This document shows positions 1-7,372 of a DNA stretch of 26,645 nt, piece after piece. Numbering within the stretch: the stretch's first letter is position 1; each line of letters starts with the position of its first letter. Source of the DNA: Clostridiales bacterium UBA4706 (GTDB lineage Bacteria; Bacillota; Clostridia; Oscillospirales; Oscillospiraceae); contig DHKA01000051.1 in assembly GCA_002404605.1 (NCBI GenBank), positions 1 to 26,645 on the forward strand. The letters run 5' to 3'. The notes beneath the pieces are model-generated. The model was not told the origin of the DNA and searched no databases. It saw nothing but the letters and a program-made list of their open reading frames with translations. The translations under genes were made by a program, and so were the position numbers.

Positions 1-237
1 TACCTCCGTCGGCGTTTCCGGCGCGGCGAATTTGGAACGAAGCATGGAGCTTTCGCGTCCGTCGCCGCTCGGCGTACCGAAAAGCGCAAAGGCAATGGCG
101 TCAAAAATCGTTGTCTTACCCGCGCCGGTATCGCCCGTGATGAGGTATAACCCCCGCTCCCCGAGCCGCCGGAGATCGAGCTCCGTTTTGCCCGCATACG
201 CGCCGAATGCGCTGAGCGTCAAATGCAGCGGTCTCAC
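1..237 (-). CDS. sbcC: Exonuclease subunit SbcC, N-terminal part (cut by window edge)
   Basis: This is the first 79 codons of the SMC-like ATPase that pairs with SbcD to cleave DNA ends and hairpins; the rest lies beyond the window. The translation begins MRPLHLTLSAFGAYAG, the usual SbcC/Rad50 start. The Walker A motif GDTGAGKTT is at about residues 36-44, followed by IFDAIAFALFG, which is typical of SbcC. The start is GTG at 237, and its GTGA overlaps the TGA stop of sbcD by 4 bases, so the two are translationally coupled. The family assignment is secure because Walker A and its flanks are intact. Nothing can be said about the coiled coil or C-terminal half. Confidence 0.95.
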   Translation of the reverse strand, partial: MRPLHLTLSAFGAYAGKTELDLRRLGERGLYLITGDTGAGKTTIFDAIAFALFGTPSGDGRESSMLRSKFAAPETPTEV

Positions 238-1373
238 AGCGTCCCCTCCTCCCGAAGCGCGGCAAAAACGCTCTCGGCATAAGCGTTCTGCTCGGCGCTC
301 ATCTTCTGCCCGTTCTGCTTTTCATACAGCTCGGCAAAAAGCTCCGCGCCGGTCATCGTCCGGTGGCGTTCCTCCGCGGCAATAACGGCGGAGGAGCGCG
401 TGCGCAGATTATCGTAATCGAGCTTCATCAGGTTAGGATATATGCTGCGCAGCCGTGCAAGAGCGTTCGGAATATCGTTTTCGTCCGTGAGGACAGCGTG
501 GATATAGTCTTCAGTGTCCGTTCCGGCGTAGGAATCACGAAGCGTCAGCTCGATATACGTGCCGCGTATCTCGCGCATATCGCGCCGCGGCGTGAGCGGC
601 AGTGCGGAAACAGACACGTCCCCTTTCGCGCCCAACTCCACAACTGTGACGGACTTGATCTGGTCCTTTTCCGCGAAGGAGTATTTGAGCGGCGTCCCGG
701 AATAGCGAAGCGTTTCACGGCCGATCTTCTGCGCACAGTGCAGATGGCCGAGAGCGACATAGTCAAAGCCGTCGAACACGGCGGCGTCCACGTTGTCGGT
801 GCCGCCGACCGTAACGTCCTCCGAGTCCGAGCGGACGCCGCCGGTCACAAACTGATGCGTCACGAGCACATTGCGCGCCGACGGATCAACGTTCATATGC
901 TCCACGGCGCAGCGGAGCGCGTCCGTATAGCTCTCGATCGCTTCCTCCGGGTAGAAACGGCGGACGTTCGCCGGTTTGATAAACGGAAGAAGATAAAAAT
1001 TTACCGCGCCGAAAGCGTCGGAAAGCGATACCGGCTCCACATAGCCATTATAGACCGGCGAGAGGAAAACGCCGCTCGGCGTCATGAGATCCGCGCCGAA
1101 CGCGATACGCTCGGGCGAATCATGGTTTCCGGAGATGGCAAGCACCGGGATGCGCCGCTTTGCCAATGCGCAGAGAAAGCGGTCGAAAAGCTCGACCGCC
1201 TCGGCGCTCGGCACAGCGCGGTCGTATATATCACCTGCGATCACAACGGCGTCGGGATGCTCCTCCGCCGCCAGGCAGAGGATCTCTTCAAGTATGAATT
1301 TCTGGTCATCGATCAGGGAAAACTCATACATGCGCCTTCCAAGATGCATATCGGACAAATGAAAGAATTTCAA
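234..1373 (-). CDS. sbcD: Exonuclease subunit SbcD (Mre11-like nuclease)
   Basis: This is the 379-residue metallophosphoesterase subunit of the SbcCD nuclease, which acts on double-strand ends and hairpins in the cytoplasm. The metal-binding motifs are present in order: DMHLGR near residue 8, GDIYDR near 47, GNHDSPERI near 81, VTHQF near 170 and GHLHC near 208. The C-terminal third matches the SbcD capping domain in length. The start is TTG at 1373, chosen because GGGAGG lies 6 bases upstream and the protein then begins MKFFHLSDMHLG as in the family. It overlaps sbcC by 4 bases. A sigma-A-like promoter is seen at 1407-1435. All expected catalytic residues are visible, so it is probably active. 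Confidence 0.96.
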   Translation of the reverse strand: MKFFHLSDMHLGRRMYEFSLIDDQKFILEEILCLAAEEHPDAVVIAGDIYDRAVPSAEAVELFDRFLCALAKRRIPVLAISGNHDSPERIAFGADLMTPSGVFLSPVYNGYVEPVSLSDAFGAVNFYLLPFIKPANVRRFYPEEAIESYTDALRCAVEHMNVDPSARNVLVTHQFVTGGVRSDSEDVTVGGTDNVDAAVFDGFDYVALGHLHCAQKIGRETLRYSGTPLKYSFAEKDQIKSVTVVELGAKGDVSVSALPLTPRRDMREIRGTYIELTLRDSYAGTDTEDYIHAVLTDENDIPNALARLRSIYPNLMKLDYDNLRTRSSAVIAAEERHRTMTGAELFAELYEKQNGQKMSAEQNAYAESVFAALREEGTL

Positions 1374-1406
1374 GCTATTCCTCCCATAGATTCCTGTAAT
1401 GGCTTT

Positions 1407-1435
1407 ATCTTACCCCCGAAAAGGTCACTTTTCAA
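1407..1435 (-). promoter_or_regulatory. Sigma-A-like promoter of sbcDC
   Basis: On the minus strand, TTGAAA (1435-1430) and TAAGAT (1412-1407) are separated by 17 bases, 34 bases upstream of the sbcD start. It is divergent from the cupin-gene promoter. This is a consensus match by eye with no expression evidence. Confidence 0.6.
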
Positions 1436-1471
1436 CCTTTTTCCCGGATTTCGGCGCAGCCGTTGAAAAGA

Positions 1472-1500
1472 TGGAAAGACGCCGAGCATTGTGATATACT
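1472..1500 (+). promoter_or_regulatory. Sigma-A-like promoter of the bicupin gene
   Basis: TGGAAA at 1472-1477 and TATACT at 1495-1500 are separated by 17 bases. The AAGGAG SD at 1518-1523 and the ATG at 1530 follow. The -35 is weak (4 of 6), the -10 is good, and the A/T run just after it fits an initiation region. Confidence 0.5.
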
Positions 1501-1529
1501 ATATATAAAATAAGTGAAAGGAGACCGCC

Positions 1530-2183
1530 ATGAAGTATTCACCCGGCTGTGTATTCTCTCTTGCGGAGAAAAACACGCCGATCCCCGGCTGCACCGTATC
1601 GGAAGCGATCTGCAGCGGCAAAACGGACGCCGTATGCTATTCGCTCGCCGCGGGTACCGATATCAGCGCGGAGATCTACTTTTCCCCCAAGCTGCTCATT
1701 GTCGCCGAAGGGACGCTCGATGTCGGTCTGCCCGGCAGTCAGACGCGGACGCTTCACGCGCTGGACGCTATTGTCACGCCCGCAGATGTCCCGGTCGGAA
1801 TGCGCACGGACACATCCGCCGTTTATCTTGAAATCAATATCAGGAGGAATCAATCAATGAATCAGGCAGTCAAAATCGGAGAGGTTTTCCGTCTCGGCGA
1901 GCTTGTCCCCTATCAGGACGGAAAGATCGTCAACATGGACGTTACCAGCAGCAAAACGATGAAATTCGCGCTCATGGCGTTTGACGCCGGTACGGGTCTC
2001 AGCGAGCACGCCGCTCCCGGCGACGCGCTGATCTTCGCTCTTGACGGCGAGGGCGTCATCGGCTACGAAGGTAAAGAACACGTCATCCACGCCGGTGAGA
2101 ATTTCCGTTTTGCCCGCGGCGGCAAACACTATGTCCGCGCGGACAAGCGCTTCAAAATGGCACTGTTCCTCACGCTTGAATAA
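1530..2183 (+). CDS. Two-domain cupin protein
   Basis: This 217-residue protein is made of two small beta-barrel cupin halves, roughly residues 1-108 and 110-217. The second half is the better match: EHAAPGDALIFALDGEG resembles cupin motif 1 and GENFRFARGGKHY resembles motif 2, but only one histidine of the usual HxH is present, so metal binding is uncertain. The first half lacks recognisable metal ligands. No substrate can be named; such proteins may be binding or regulatory rather than enzymatic. The start at 1530 has AAGGAG 6 bases upstream. Within the frame at 1842-1859, a perfect AGGAGG precedes ATG at codon 110, so a separate 108-residue single-cupin product is likely. The gene stands alone on the plus strand between a promoter and a strong terminator. 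Confidence 0.85.
   Translation: MKYSPGCVFSLAEKNTPIPGCTVSEAICSGKTDAVCYSLAAGTDISAEIYFSPKLLIVAEGTLDVGLPGSQTRTLHALDAIVTPADVPVGMRTDTSAVYLEINIRRNQSMNQAVKIGEVFRLGELVPYQDGKIVNMDVTSSKTMKFALMAFDAGTGLSEHAAPGDALIFALDGEGVIGYEGKEHVIHAGENFRFARGGKHYVRADKRFKMALFLTLE
1842..1859 (+). promoter_or_regulatory. Internal ribosome binding site and in-frame start inside the bicupin gene
   Basis: AGGAGG at 1842-1847 lies 9 bases ahead of ATG at 1857-1859, which is codon 110 of the bicupin frame and falls exactly at the boundary between the two cupin halves. It is a better SD than the one at the annotated start. It suggests two nested products, or two former genes whose intervening stop was lost. Confidence 0.65.
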
Positions 2184-2192
2184 AATATTCCT

Positions 2193-2238
2193 ACAGGAAA
2201 AGACTCCGACTGTTTTTTCAGCCGGAGTCTTTTCCTGT
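2193..2238. terminator. Bidirectional terminator between the bicupin and HdeD genes
   Basis: There is a perfect 16-base inverted repeat, 2193-2208 with 2223-2238 (core AAAAGACTCCG / CGGAGTCTTTT), with a T-rich 14-base loop. The A and T tracts at the stem ends serve as a U-run on either strand. It sits between convergent genes and can end both. Confidence 0.85.
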
Positions 2239-2254
2239 TATCGTTTTATTAGAC

Positions 2255-2842
2255 TCAGATCTCATGCCATGTGGCATCGATGATCTGCTGGTGTCCGGAG
2301 GAGCGGAACACTCTGGAAATACAAACGATAGCGTAAATGCTCTCGATGCCGGTCACGAGCAGGGAAATGCCGGTAAACACCATCAGCGCCTTTGCTCCTT
2401 TGAAGGGATCAAAGATCATCAGCACGCCGAGCACCGCGCCCGCGATGCCGAGCAGCAGCGCGCCCCACCAGCCGGAGAAACCGAAATGACGCGCTTCCGT
2501 CGAGATCTGGATGGAAAACACGCTCGCAAGAATGATATAAAAGCCGAGGATGACCGGCAGGATGACGAGCGCTCCGTTCGGGTGCAGAAGCAGCAGCACA
2601 CCGGCAAGGACGCTCATAATGCCGAGAAACAGGTCGTACCGGAACAGCACGCCGATGAGACCGAGATCAAAATACCGGATGATCTCATAAATACCGGCGG
2701 CGATGCAGACAACGCCCATCAGATAGCAGATCGCAACCGCGGAAATGCCCGGCCAGAAGATCATAACAAGTCCGAGGACCATGGTAACAACAGCGAGAAC
2801 GATCGCCCATGTTTTATAGGTTTTCAGAGATTTCTTTTCCAT
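2255..2842 (-). CDS. HdeD/DUF308 family membrane protein
   Basis: This protein of about 195 residues is almost wholly hydrophobic and built from paired membrane segments: roughly residues 12-30, 34-52, 68-85, 91-109, 124-142 and 150-170. Short GLVMIFWP and GVLMIFDP repeats are typical of the DUF308 tandem unit. In E. coli HdeD is linked to acid resistance, but in Clostridia the role is unknown. The ATG at 2842 is preferred over the ATG six bases upstream at 2848, because the SD AAAGGTGA ends only one base before 2848 but about 7 before 2842. It follows the radical SAM gene by 74 bases, with a hairpin between. Confidence 0.85.
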   Translation of the reverse strand: MEKKSLKTYKTWAIVLAVVTMVLGLVMIFWPGISAVAICYLMGVVCIAAGIYEIIRYFDLGLIGVLFRYDLFLGIMSVLAGVLLLLHPNGALVILPVILGFYIILASVFSIQISTEARHFGFSGWWGALLLGIAGAVLGVLMIFDPFKGAKALMVFTGISLLVTGIESIYAIVCISRVFRSSGHQQIIDATWHEI

Positions 2843-2873
2843 GACCATTCACCTTTCTTTTAAATATACGTAC

Positions 2874-2900
2874 ACGGATGCAGCAGTTTACCGCATCCGT
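2874..2900 (-). terminator. Possible terminator or mRNA hairpin after the radical SAM gene
   Basis: The inverted repeat ACGGATGC (2874-2881) / GCATCCGT (2893-2900) has an 11-base loop and is followed on the minus strand by an A/T-rich stretch without a clean U-run. It could be a leaky terminator or a processing hairpin. Confidence 0.45.
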
Positions 2901-2916
2901 ATACAGGGTTTCCGAT

Positions 2917-4269
2917 TTACTTTGCATCATGCTCTGCGCGGTTTTCCGCCCAGAGCTTATCCGCCGCCGGTTTCCAATCGGCAGCATACCGGTCGCACTT
3001 GGCGCAGAGGTGATCGACGGACTCCGGAGACTGCATATCCGTGGAATGCGCGCCGGAGGATTTCACCATCGCACGCAGCTTTTCCGGGTTTTCAAGCATC
3101 GGGCACGGACGGAGCATATTGTCGTTGAACGGCTGCCCGTCGTGGTACGCCATGAAGAGCGGGGACTTCATCGTCTCCAGCAGCGTCTTTTCGCGGATGT
3201 TCGAGTCGGAATAGTGGATGAACACGCAGGGATCCACGTCGCCGTTGGCGTTGATGTGCAGATATGTGCGTCCGCCCGCAATGCAGCCGCCGACGAACTC
3301 GGCGTCGTTCTGGAAGTCCATGGCGAAGAGCGGCTTCGTCTGACGGTAGCGGCGAATGCGGCGGTACATCTCGGTGCGCTGCTCCGGCGTCGGAAGAAGC
3401 TCGGGCGAGGCATCGTTGCCGACGGGCATATAGTGGAAGTACCAGATGAAGTACGCGCCCATCTGGATGAGGCTGTCGTAGTACTCTTCCGAGGTGATCG
3501 ACTCAAAGTTCGCTCTCGTATAGCACGAGGAAATACCGTAGAGCAGCTTGCGCTCGCGCAGAAGGTTCATCGCGTGCGTCGCCTTGCCGTAAACGCCGTC
3601 GCCGCGGCGGGAGTCGGTCGCTTCCTCAAAGCCTTCGAGAGAGATGGCCGGGACAAAGTTCTTCACGCGCAGCATATCGTCGGCAAACTTTTCGTCGATG
3701 AGCGTACCGTTCGTAAAGGCAAGGAAGATGCAGTCATCGTGCTTCTCGCAGAGCTTGATGAGATCGGCCTTGCGCACAAGGGGTTCACCGCCGGTATAGA
3801 TATACATGTAAACGCCCATATCCTTGCCCTGGCGGATGATATCGTCGATCTCGTCAAAGGTGAGATTGAGCTTGTTGCCGTACTCCGCAGCCCAGCAGCC
3901 GGTGCAGTGGAGATTGCAGGCGCTGGTTGGGTCAAGAAGGATCGCCCAGGGGATGTTGCAGTTATGCTCCTTGCGGAGCTTTTCCTGCTTTTCGCAGCCG
4001 ATCATGTTGACATTGATGAAGAAATTCACCACGATCGTCGTGAGAACATCGTGATCGACCTCGTTCATCATGTGGCGGACAAAATCGTAGTACGGATACG
4101 TCGGGTCCTCGATCGCGCGGCGGATCGCGGCGCGCTGCGCCGGGAAGCGTCCCTTGCAGAACGTGTCCGCCCAATCCATCAGCTTGGGCAGGTTGTTCTC
4201 CGGGTCCTTGTACATGAATTTGATCGCCTGTTCGATGCCGTATTTCTTCACGGTCGTCGATACGCTCAT
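2917..4269 (-). CDS. Radical SAM protein with SPASM-like C-terminal cysteines
   Basis: This protein of about 450 residues carries the radical SAM cluster motif CNLHCTGC (CxxxCxxC) at about residues 118-125, then YTGGEPL (the SAM-binding GGE) and a TIM-barrel-like region. The C-terminal part holds further cysteines (GGCIAGG, DPCVF, RPCPM, LCAKC) suggesting auxiliary Fe-S clusters of the SPASM or twitch type. About 110 residues precede the barrel, and I do not recognise that segment. The substrate is unknown. No short peptide gene lies beside it, so a RiPP-maturase role has no support here. The ATG at 4269 (AAGGAG 10 bases upstream) is preferred over a GTG at 4278 that sits one base from the SD. 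A promoter is visible at 4310-4337. Confidence 0.9.
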   Translation of the reverse strand: MSVSTTVKKYGIEQAIKFMYKDPENNLPKLMDWADTFCKGRFPAQRAAIRRAIEDPTYPYYDFVRHMMNEVDHDVLTTIVVNFFINVNMIGCEKQEKLRKEHNCNIPWAILLDPTSACNLHCTGCWAAEYGNKLNLTFDEIDDIIRQGKDMGVYMYIYTGGEPLVRKADLIKLCEKHDDCIFLAFTNGTLIDEKFADDMLRVKNFVPAISLEGFEEATDSRRGDGVYGKATHAMNLLRERKLLYGISSCYTRANFESITSEEYYDSLIQMGAYFIWYFHYMPVGNDASPELLPTPEQRTEMYRRIRRYRQTKPLFAMDFQNDAEFVGGCIAGGRTYLHINANGDVDPCVFIHYSDSNIREKTLLETMKSPLFMAYHDGQPFNDNMLRPCPMLENPEKLRAMVKSSGAHSTDMQSPESVDHLCAKCDRYAADWKPAADKLWAENRAEHDAK

Positions 4270-4309
4270 TAAAAACACGCTCCTTTATAGGATTTTTCTT
4301 AGCGTTTTT

Positions 4310-4337
4310 ATTATATCGAACTGTACCGGCTTTTCCA
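4310..4337 (-). promoter_or_regulatory. Promoter of the radical SAM gene
   Basis: On the minus strand, TGGAAA (4337-4332) and a perfect TATAAT (4315-4310) are 16 bases apart, 40 bases before the ATG at 4269. Confidence 0.6.
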
Positions 4338-4410
4338 TGGACAAACCGACGCCGTTGTCGTAATTTTTAACAGAGTGGGAAAAGTGCCCCGTTTGTGACA
4401 TTTTCGCCTT

Positions 4411-4434
4411 TATGCGCAAAAACTTTTTCGCATA
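4411..4434. repeat. A/T-cored palindrome upstream of the radical SAM promoter
   Basis: TATGCG-C-AAAAA-C-TTTTT-CGCATA is an 11-base inverted repeat with one bulged base, about 75 bases upstream of the -35 element and just past the TetR terminator. It could be a second terminator arm or a protein-binding site. Confidence 0.4.
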
Positions 4435-4443
4435 AGCGCGTAA

Positions 4444-4476
4444 AAGAGACCGGCTGTTTTTTACAGCGGGTCTCTT
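4444..4476 (-). terminator. Terminator of the TetR pair, overlapping the stop codon
   Basis: AAGAGACC/GGTCTCTT encloses GCTGT/ACAGC, and a T4 run (TCTCTTTTAC) follows on the minus strand. The hairpin contains the last codons and the TAA of the upstream TetR gene. Confidence 0.75.
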
Positions 4477-5024
4477 ACCATTTGCGCCGCGGCGCTGTCA
4501 ATAAAGGCGTTGAAAACTTTCTCGAGACGGTCCACACTTTCGTTCACATCGGCCTGCATTTTCTCCCAGGTGAATTTCAGGAAGAAGCCGATGAAGGAAT
4601 ACCGGTAAAACTGCGCGATGTAGCGGATCGATTCCTCCGAAAGGTGCGTGCCGGCGGTCCGTTCCCGAACATAATCGTAAAAGGAATCGTCCGTCTCTAT
4701 GAAAATGTAATGTTCCAGATGACTGCGGGAGGCGGAGGAGAGAAGATTCGTGACAAGTCTTGGATGGCTCTGGCAGTACTTGAGAAAAACGCGCATCTCT
4801 TCCTTCCAGCCCATGCTTTCACGGACGGATTTCGTCAGCATGCTGAAGCGCGTATTCATCCATACGCCCAAAAGATCGTAGATATCTTGATAATGGTAGT
4901 AAAACGTGTTGGAGCTCACGCCGCACCGCCGGACAAGCGCCGACACGGTGATCTTATCAAACGGCATTTCCTCCAGCATCTCTCCAAATGTCGAGAGGAT
5001 CGCCTTTTGCGTTAACAGCGCCAT
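4461..5024 (-). CDS. TetR/AcrR family transcriptional regulator (second of pair)
   Basis: This 187-residue regulator has an N-terminal helix-turn-helix at about residues 8-52, with the typical TetR run ITVSALVRRCGVSSNTFYYHY. An all-helical C-terminal ligand or dimer domain follows. Members of this group usually repress nearby genes until a small ligand binds. It lies 20 bases downstream of the other TetR gene with no promoter between, so the two are probably cotranscribed. Its terminator hairpin begins inside its last codons. Candidate targets are its own operon, the adjacent radical SAM gene or the accessory operon to the right; none is proven. Confidence 0.9.
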   Translation of the reverse strand: MALLTQKAILSTFGEMLEEMPFDKITVSALVRRCGVSSNTFYYHYQDIYDLLGVWMNTRFSMLTKSVRESMGWKEEMRVFLKYCQSHPRLVTNLLSSASRSHLEHYIFIETDDSFYDYVRERTAGTHLSEESIRYIAQFYRYSFIGFFLKFTWEKMQADVNESVDRLEKVFNAFIDSAAAQMVRDPL

Positions 5025-5044
5025 GAAAGCATCCCTTTCTCCGT

Positions 5045-5623
5045 TTATTTCTCAAACATGTCGGAGCTGAGCAGCACGGCGTATATGTCGCGGGCCACAG
5101 CGCGTGTTTCTGCTTCGGAGAGGTGATCCGCCACACAGCTGTTGATAACACCGAACAAGCCGTTGCATATGAGCGCCGCCGTCTGGTGGAACGGGAAACG
5201 CGGTTTCAGATAGGTATGGCGGCGGAGATAGTCGTCCACGCTGATGTACATCCGGTTGAAGTATGCAGAAAAAAGATACGGGTTTTCCCTTGAGGTTGTA
5301 TGCGAAAAGAAAGTGTAGTTGTCGTAATAGAGGCTTAAAATGGCCTCAAGAAGGTTTTGATAGCTGATAAAGCCATTGTTTTTCGGATTATTCTCCGCCT
5401 GTAGCGCGTGGTATTTGTCATAGGCTTCCTGTACGTGGTCGAAAAAGATCTCCTCGGCGAGAGCATACTTATCCTCGTAATGCGCGTAAAACGTGATCCG
5501 GCTGATATCCCCGCGGCGGCAGATCTCTGCAACGGAGATTTTCTCAAACGGCATTTCCTGCAAAATGTCTGTCAGCGTTGCTTTGATATTGCGTTTCGTC
5601 TTGGTGATACGTTTATCTTCCAA
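5045..5623 (-). CDS. TetR/AcrR family transcriptional regulator (first of pair)
   Basis: This 192-residue regulator has its TetR helix-turn-helix at about residues 12-58 (ISVAEICRRGDISRITFYAHYEDK in part) and an all-helical C-terminal domain. It resembles the downstream TetR gene in size and layout, and MPFxKI/SV is shared by both, which suggests an old duplication. A near-consensus promoter (5694-5722) precedes it, and an imperfect palindrome at 5672-5690 covers the expected transcription start, suggesting autorepression. It is separated from the end of the broken hydrolase gene by 161 bases. Confidence 0.9.
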   Translation of the reverse strand: MEDKRITKTKRNIKATLTDILQEMPFEKISVAEICRRGDISRITFYAHYEDKYALAEEIFFDHVQEAYDKYHALQAENNPKNNGFISYQNLLEAILSLYYDNYTFFSHTTSRENPYLFSAYFNRMYISVDDYLRRHTYLKPRFPFHQTAALICNGLFGVINSCVADHLSEAETRAVARDIYAVLLSSDMFEK

Positions 5624-5671
5624 TCGGGTACTTCCACCTTTCTGAAGATTGGTTCGCCAGGATTATCGGAA

Positions 5672-5690
5672 TAAACTAATGTAGTGTTTA
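5672..5690. promoter_or_regulatory. Candidate autoregulatory operator of the TetR pair
   Basis: TAAAC (5672-5676) and GTTTA (5686-5690) form a 9-base-spaced palindrome just downstream of the -10 element, over the expected start of transcription. The arms are short, so this is tentative. Confidence 0.4.
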
Positions 5691-5693
5691 CTT

Positions 5694-5722
5694 ATTTTAA
5701 CAGATGTACAAAAATTTGTCAA
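5694..5722 (-). promoter_or_regulatory. Promoter of the TetR pair
   Basis: On the minus strand, a perfect TTGACA (5722-5717) and TAAAAT (5699-5694) are separated by 17 bases, about 70 bases ahead of the TetR start at 5623. Confidence 0.8.
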
Positions 5723-5784
5723 ACCTGCATCGTACGCTGCCGCCGACTGTGTTTTCGTAATTTTCTCCGCTTTGTAGGGCAGCT

Positions 5785-6648
5785 TTACCGCTCCGCCGAA
5801 AGCAGGAAGGCGCGGATCGTGCGGATATAGTCCTCCGCCTTCAGCACTGTGGAAAGGTGGCCGCCAGATACATAAGCGATCTCCGGCTCATGCATCAGCG
5901 CTATAAGATCCTGCTGCATTTTCCCGGAGAAGAAGTCCTGATCCGGCAGAATGAGAAGAATACGTCCTTTCAGACCGGCGAAATCGTCCGCTGTCACCGG
6001 CTTCTGGTTCATAAGATCAGCGAGCAGGTCGGAGATGTGCACGTCCTTTTTCCTGCTTGAAATCCTTGAAGATCGTCTCAAACATGTCCTTCGCGTAGGC
6101 AATCTCCTCCGCACTCTCGTTGCCGGATATGGCTCATGCCGGCCTTGATGAGCGTCGGCTTGAGCTTTTCATAGTTGCAGTGCTTCATATACCACAGCAT
6201 GAGCGGCGCGAAGAAGTACTTCTTTTGGAGTGATTTAAGCGTCGCGGCCTCCATACCGCCGGTAGAGATCAGAACAAGGCCGCCAGTCTCGCCGGGGTAT
6301 TTCTGCACATAGATCTGTGCCACCATACCGCCCGTCGCTCGCACCGACGAATACCGGGCGCTCCACGCCGAGTTTGGCAAAAAAGGCATGCATCCCCGTC
6401 ACCAATTCCTGATTCGTGCGCAGCTCCTGCGGATAATCAAAGAGCAGCACTCGGAAGTCTCTGGAAAGCGGGTCAACATAGTTCATCCACATTTCCAGCG
6501 TATTCATGCCGCCGTTGAGCAGTACGAGCGTTTCGCCGTCTTTCTTCCCGCTCAGCACATAGCGGTACTCCGCGCCGTCCACAGTCAGTATCTCGCTCGG
6601 ATGTGCCGCGGTAAATTCTTTCAGTTTTTCCGAATACAGCTTGGTCAT
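5785..6648 (-). pseudogene. Alpha/beta hydrolase, broken by three single-base frameshifts
   Basis: The intact form would be a 286-residue alpha/beta hydrolase. Pieces lie in three frames: residues from 6648 to the nucleophile elbow (VFVGASDG, a GxSxG motif); a middle piece (MVAQIYVQKYPGE onward) read from about 6330; and a C-terminal piece (DVHISDLLADLMNQ to a GGHLS histidine) ending at 5785. Removing one base each near 6331-6333 (GGG), 6120-6124 and 6047-6051 (five A on the sense strand) restores one continuous frame, and net length stays in phase. The start at 6648 has AAAGGAAG upstream and lies 13 bases after the DUF6796-like gene. The small number of indels means recent decay or sequencing error; both fit. 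Confidence 0.8.
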
Positions 6649-6661
6649 ATTTCTCTTCCTT

Positions 6662-7354
6662 TCACGCTCTTACTTTCTTCATCATGGCGAGAAGCCCGCC
6701 GAACATCCAGAGATTCCCCACGCTGATCCACGCGCAGGAGATCGCGTTGACAAACGGATGATCCCCGAACACATTCAGCAGCATCGCCGCCGCCATCCCA
6801 ACCGGCAGGCAAAACACCCAGCACCACTTGGGGTACGGCGTCAGGCCCTTTGTGAAAGCACGGATCTGCGTAATGACCAGAACAAGGAAGAATACCCAGA
6901 AAAGGACAAACGCAGGAAGGACGAAGTAGATCATGTATTTCCCCAGAAGCTCCGGCGCAAGACCGTGCTTTGCAAGGAACGTCATCGCGCAGACCGGCAC
7001 ATGGAAGCCGCACCCGCCGAATATCACATAGCCGAGGATCCCGGAGCGGTAGCGGTGAGCATACTCCGGCGCGCGCTCCGCCATCAGGCGGTAAACGCCG
7101 AAATAGCACAGGCCCTCGAGCGTGATGCCGAAAAGCCCCAGCAGCGCCGCGGCAAATATACCGCCGTCAGAAGTACCCGTGTAAGCCGAAAGCATCCGTG
7201 AGATCCCCGTGAGCGTTTCATCCTCCACACCCCAGCCGTGGATCATATCCCCGACAAGCGTCAGCAGTGCGCCGAAAAGTCCGATGGAAAACAGTTTTCG
7301 GATCCGCGGCCAGTCAAGCTGACGGGAAATGCCGATATCATTGAAATTCTGCAT
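6662..7354 (-). CDS. DUF6796-like integral membrane protein
   Basis: This protein of about 230 residues has some six hydrophobic segments, roughly residues 15-35, 60-82, 108-128, 140-165, 175-195 and 208-225. It resembles the uncharacterised DUF6796 membrane family; the family name is from memory and was not searched. The early segment with LVGDMIHGWG is also seen, diverged, in the remnant at 10592-10885, so two copies flank the methyltransferase genes. The ATG at 7354 is preferred over 7363 because GGAAAG is 10 bases from it but only one from the other. It lies 18 bases after the methyltransferase gene and 13 before the broken hydrolase. Function is unknown. Confidence 0.7.
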   Translation of the reverse strand: MQNFNDIGISRQLDWPRIRKLFSIGLFGALLTLVGDMIHGWGVEDETLTGISRMLSAYTGTSDGGIFAAALLGLFGITLEGLCYFGVYRLMAERAPEYAHRYRSGILGYVIFGGCGFHVPVCAMTFLAKHGLAPELLGKYMIYFVLPAFVLFWVFFLVLVITQIRAFTKGLTPYPKWCWVFCLPVGMAAAMLLNVFGDHPFVNAISCAWISVGNLWMFGGLLAMMKKVRA

Positions 7355-7372
7355 ATGTATCATTCTTTCCGA

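Noticed and set aside
363..1466. Plus-strand open frame of 367 codons
   Set aside because: It is antisense to sbcD, which has all metallophosphoesterase motifs.
2878..4272. Plus-strand open frame of 464 codons
   Set aside because: It is antisense to the radical SAM gene and shows no recognisable domain.
5785..6648. Programmed frameshifting in the broken hydrolase
   Set aside because: Three separate single-base shifts without slippery-site and pseudoknot structure would be needed; decay or sequencing error is simpler.
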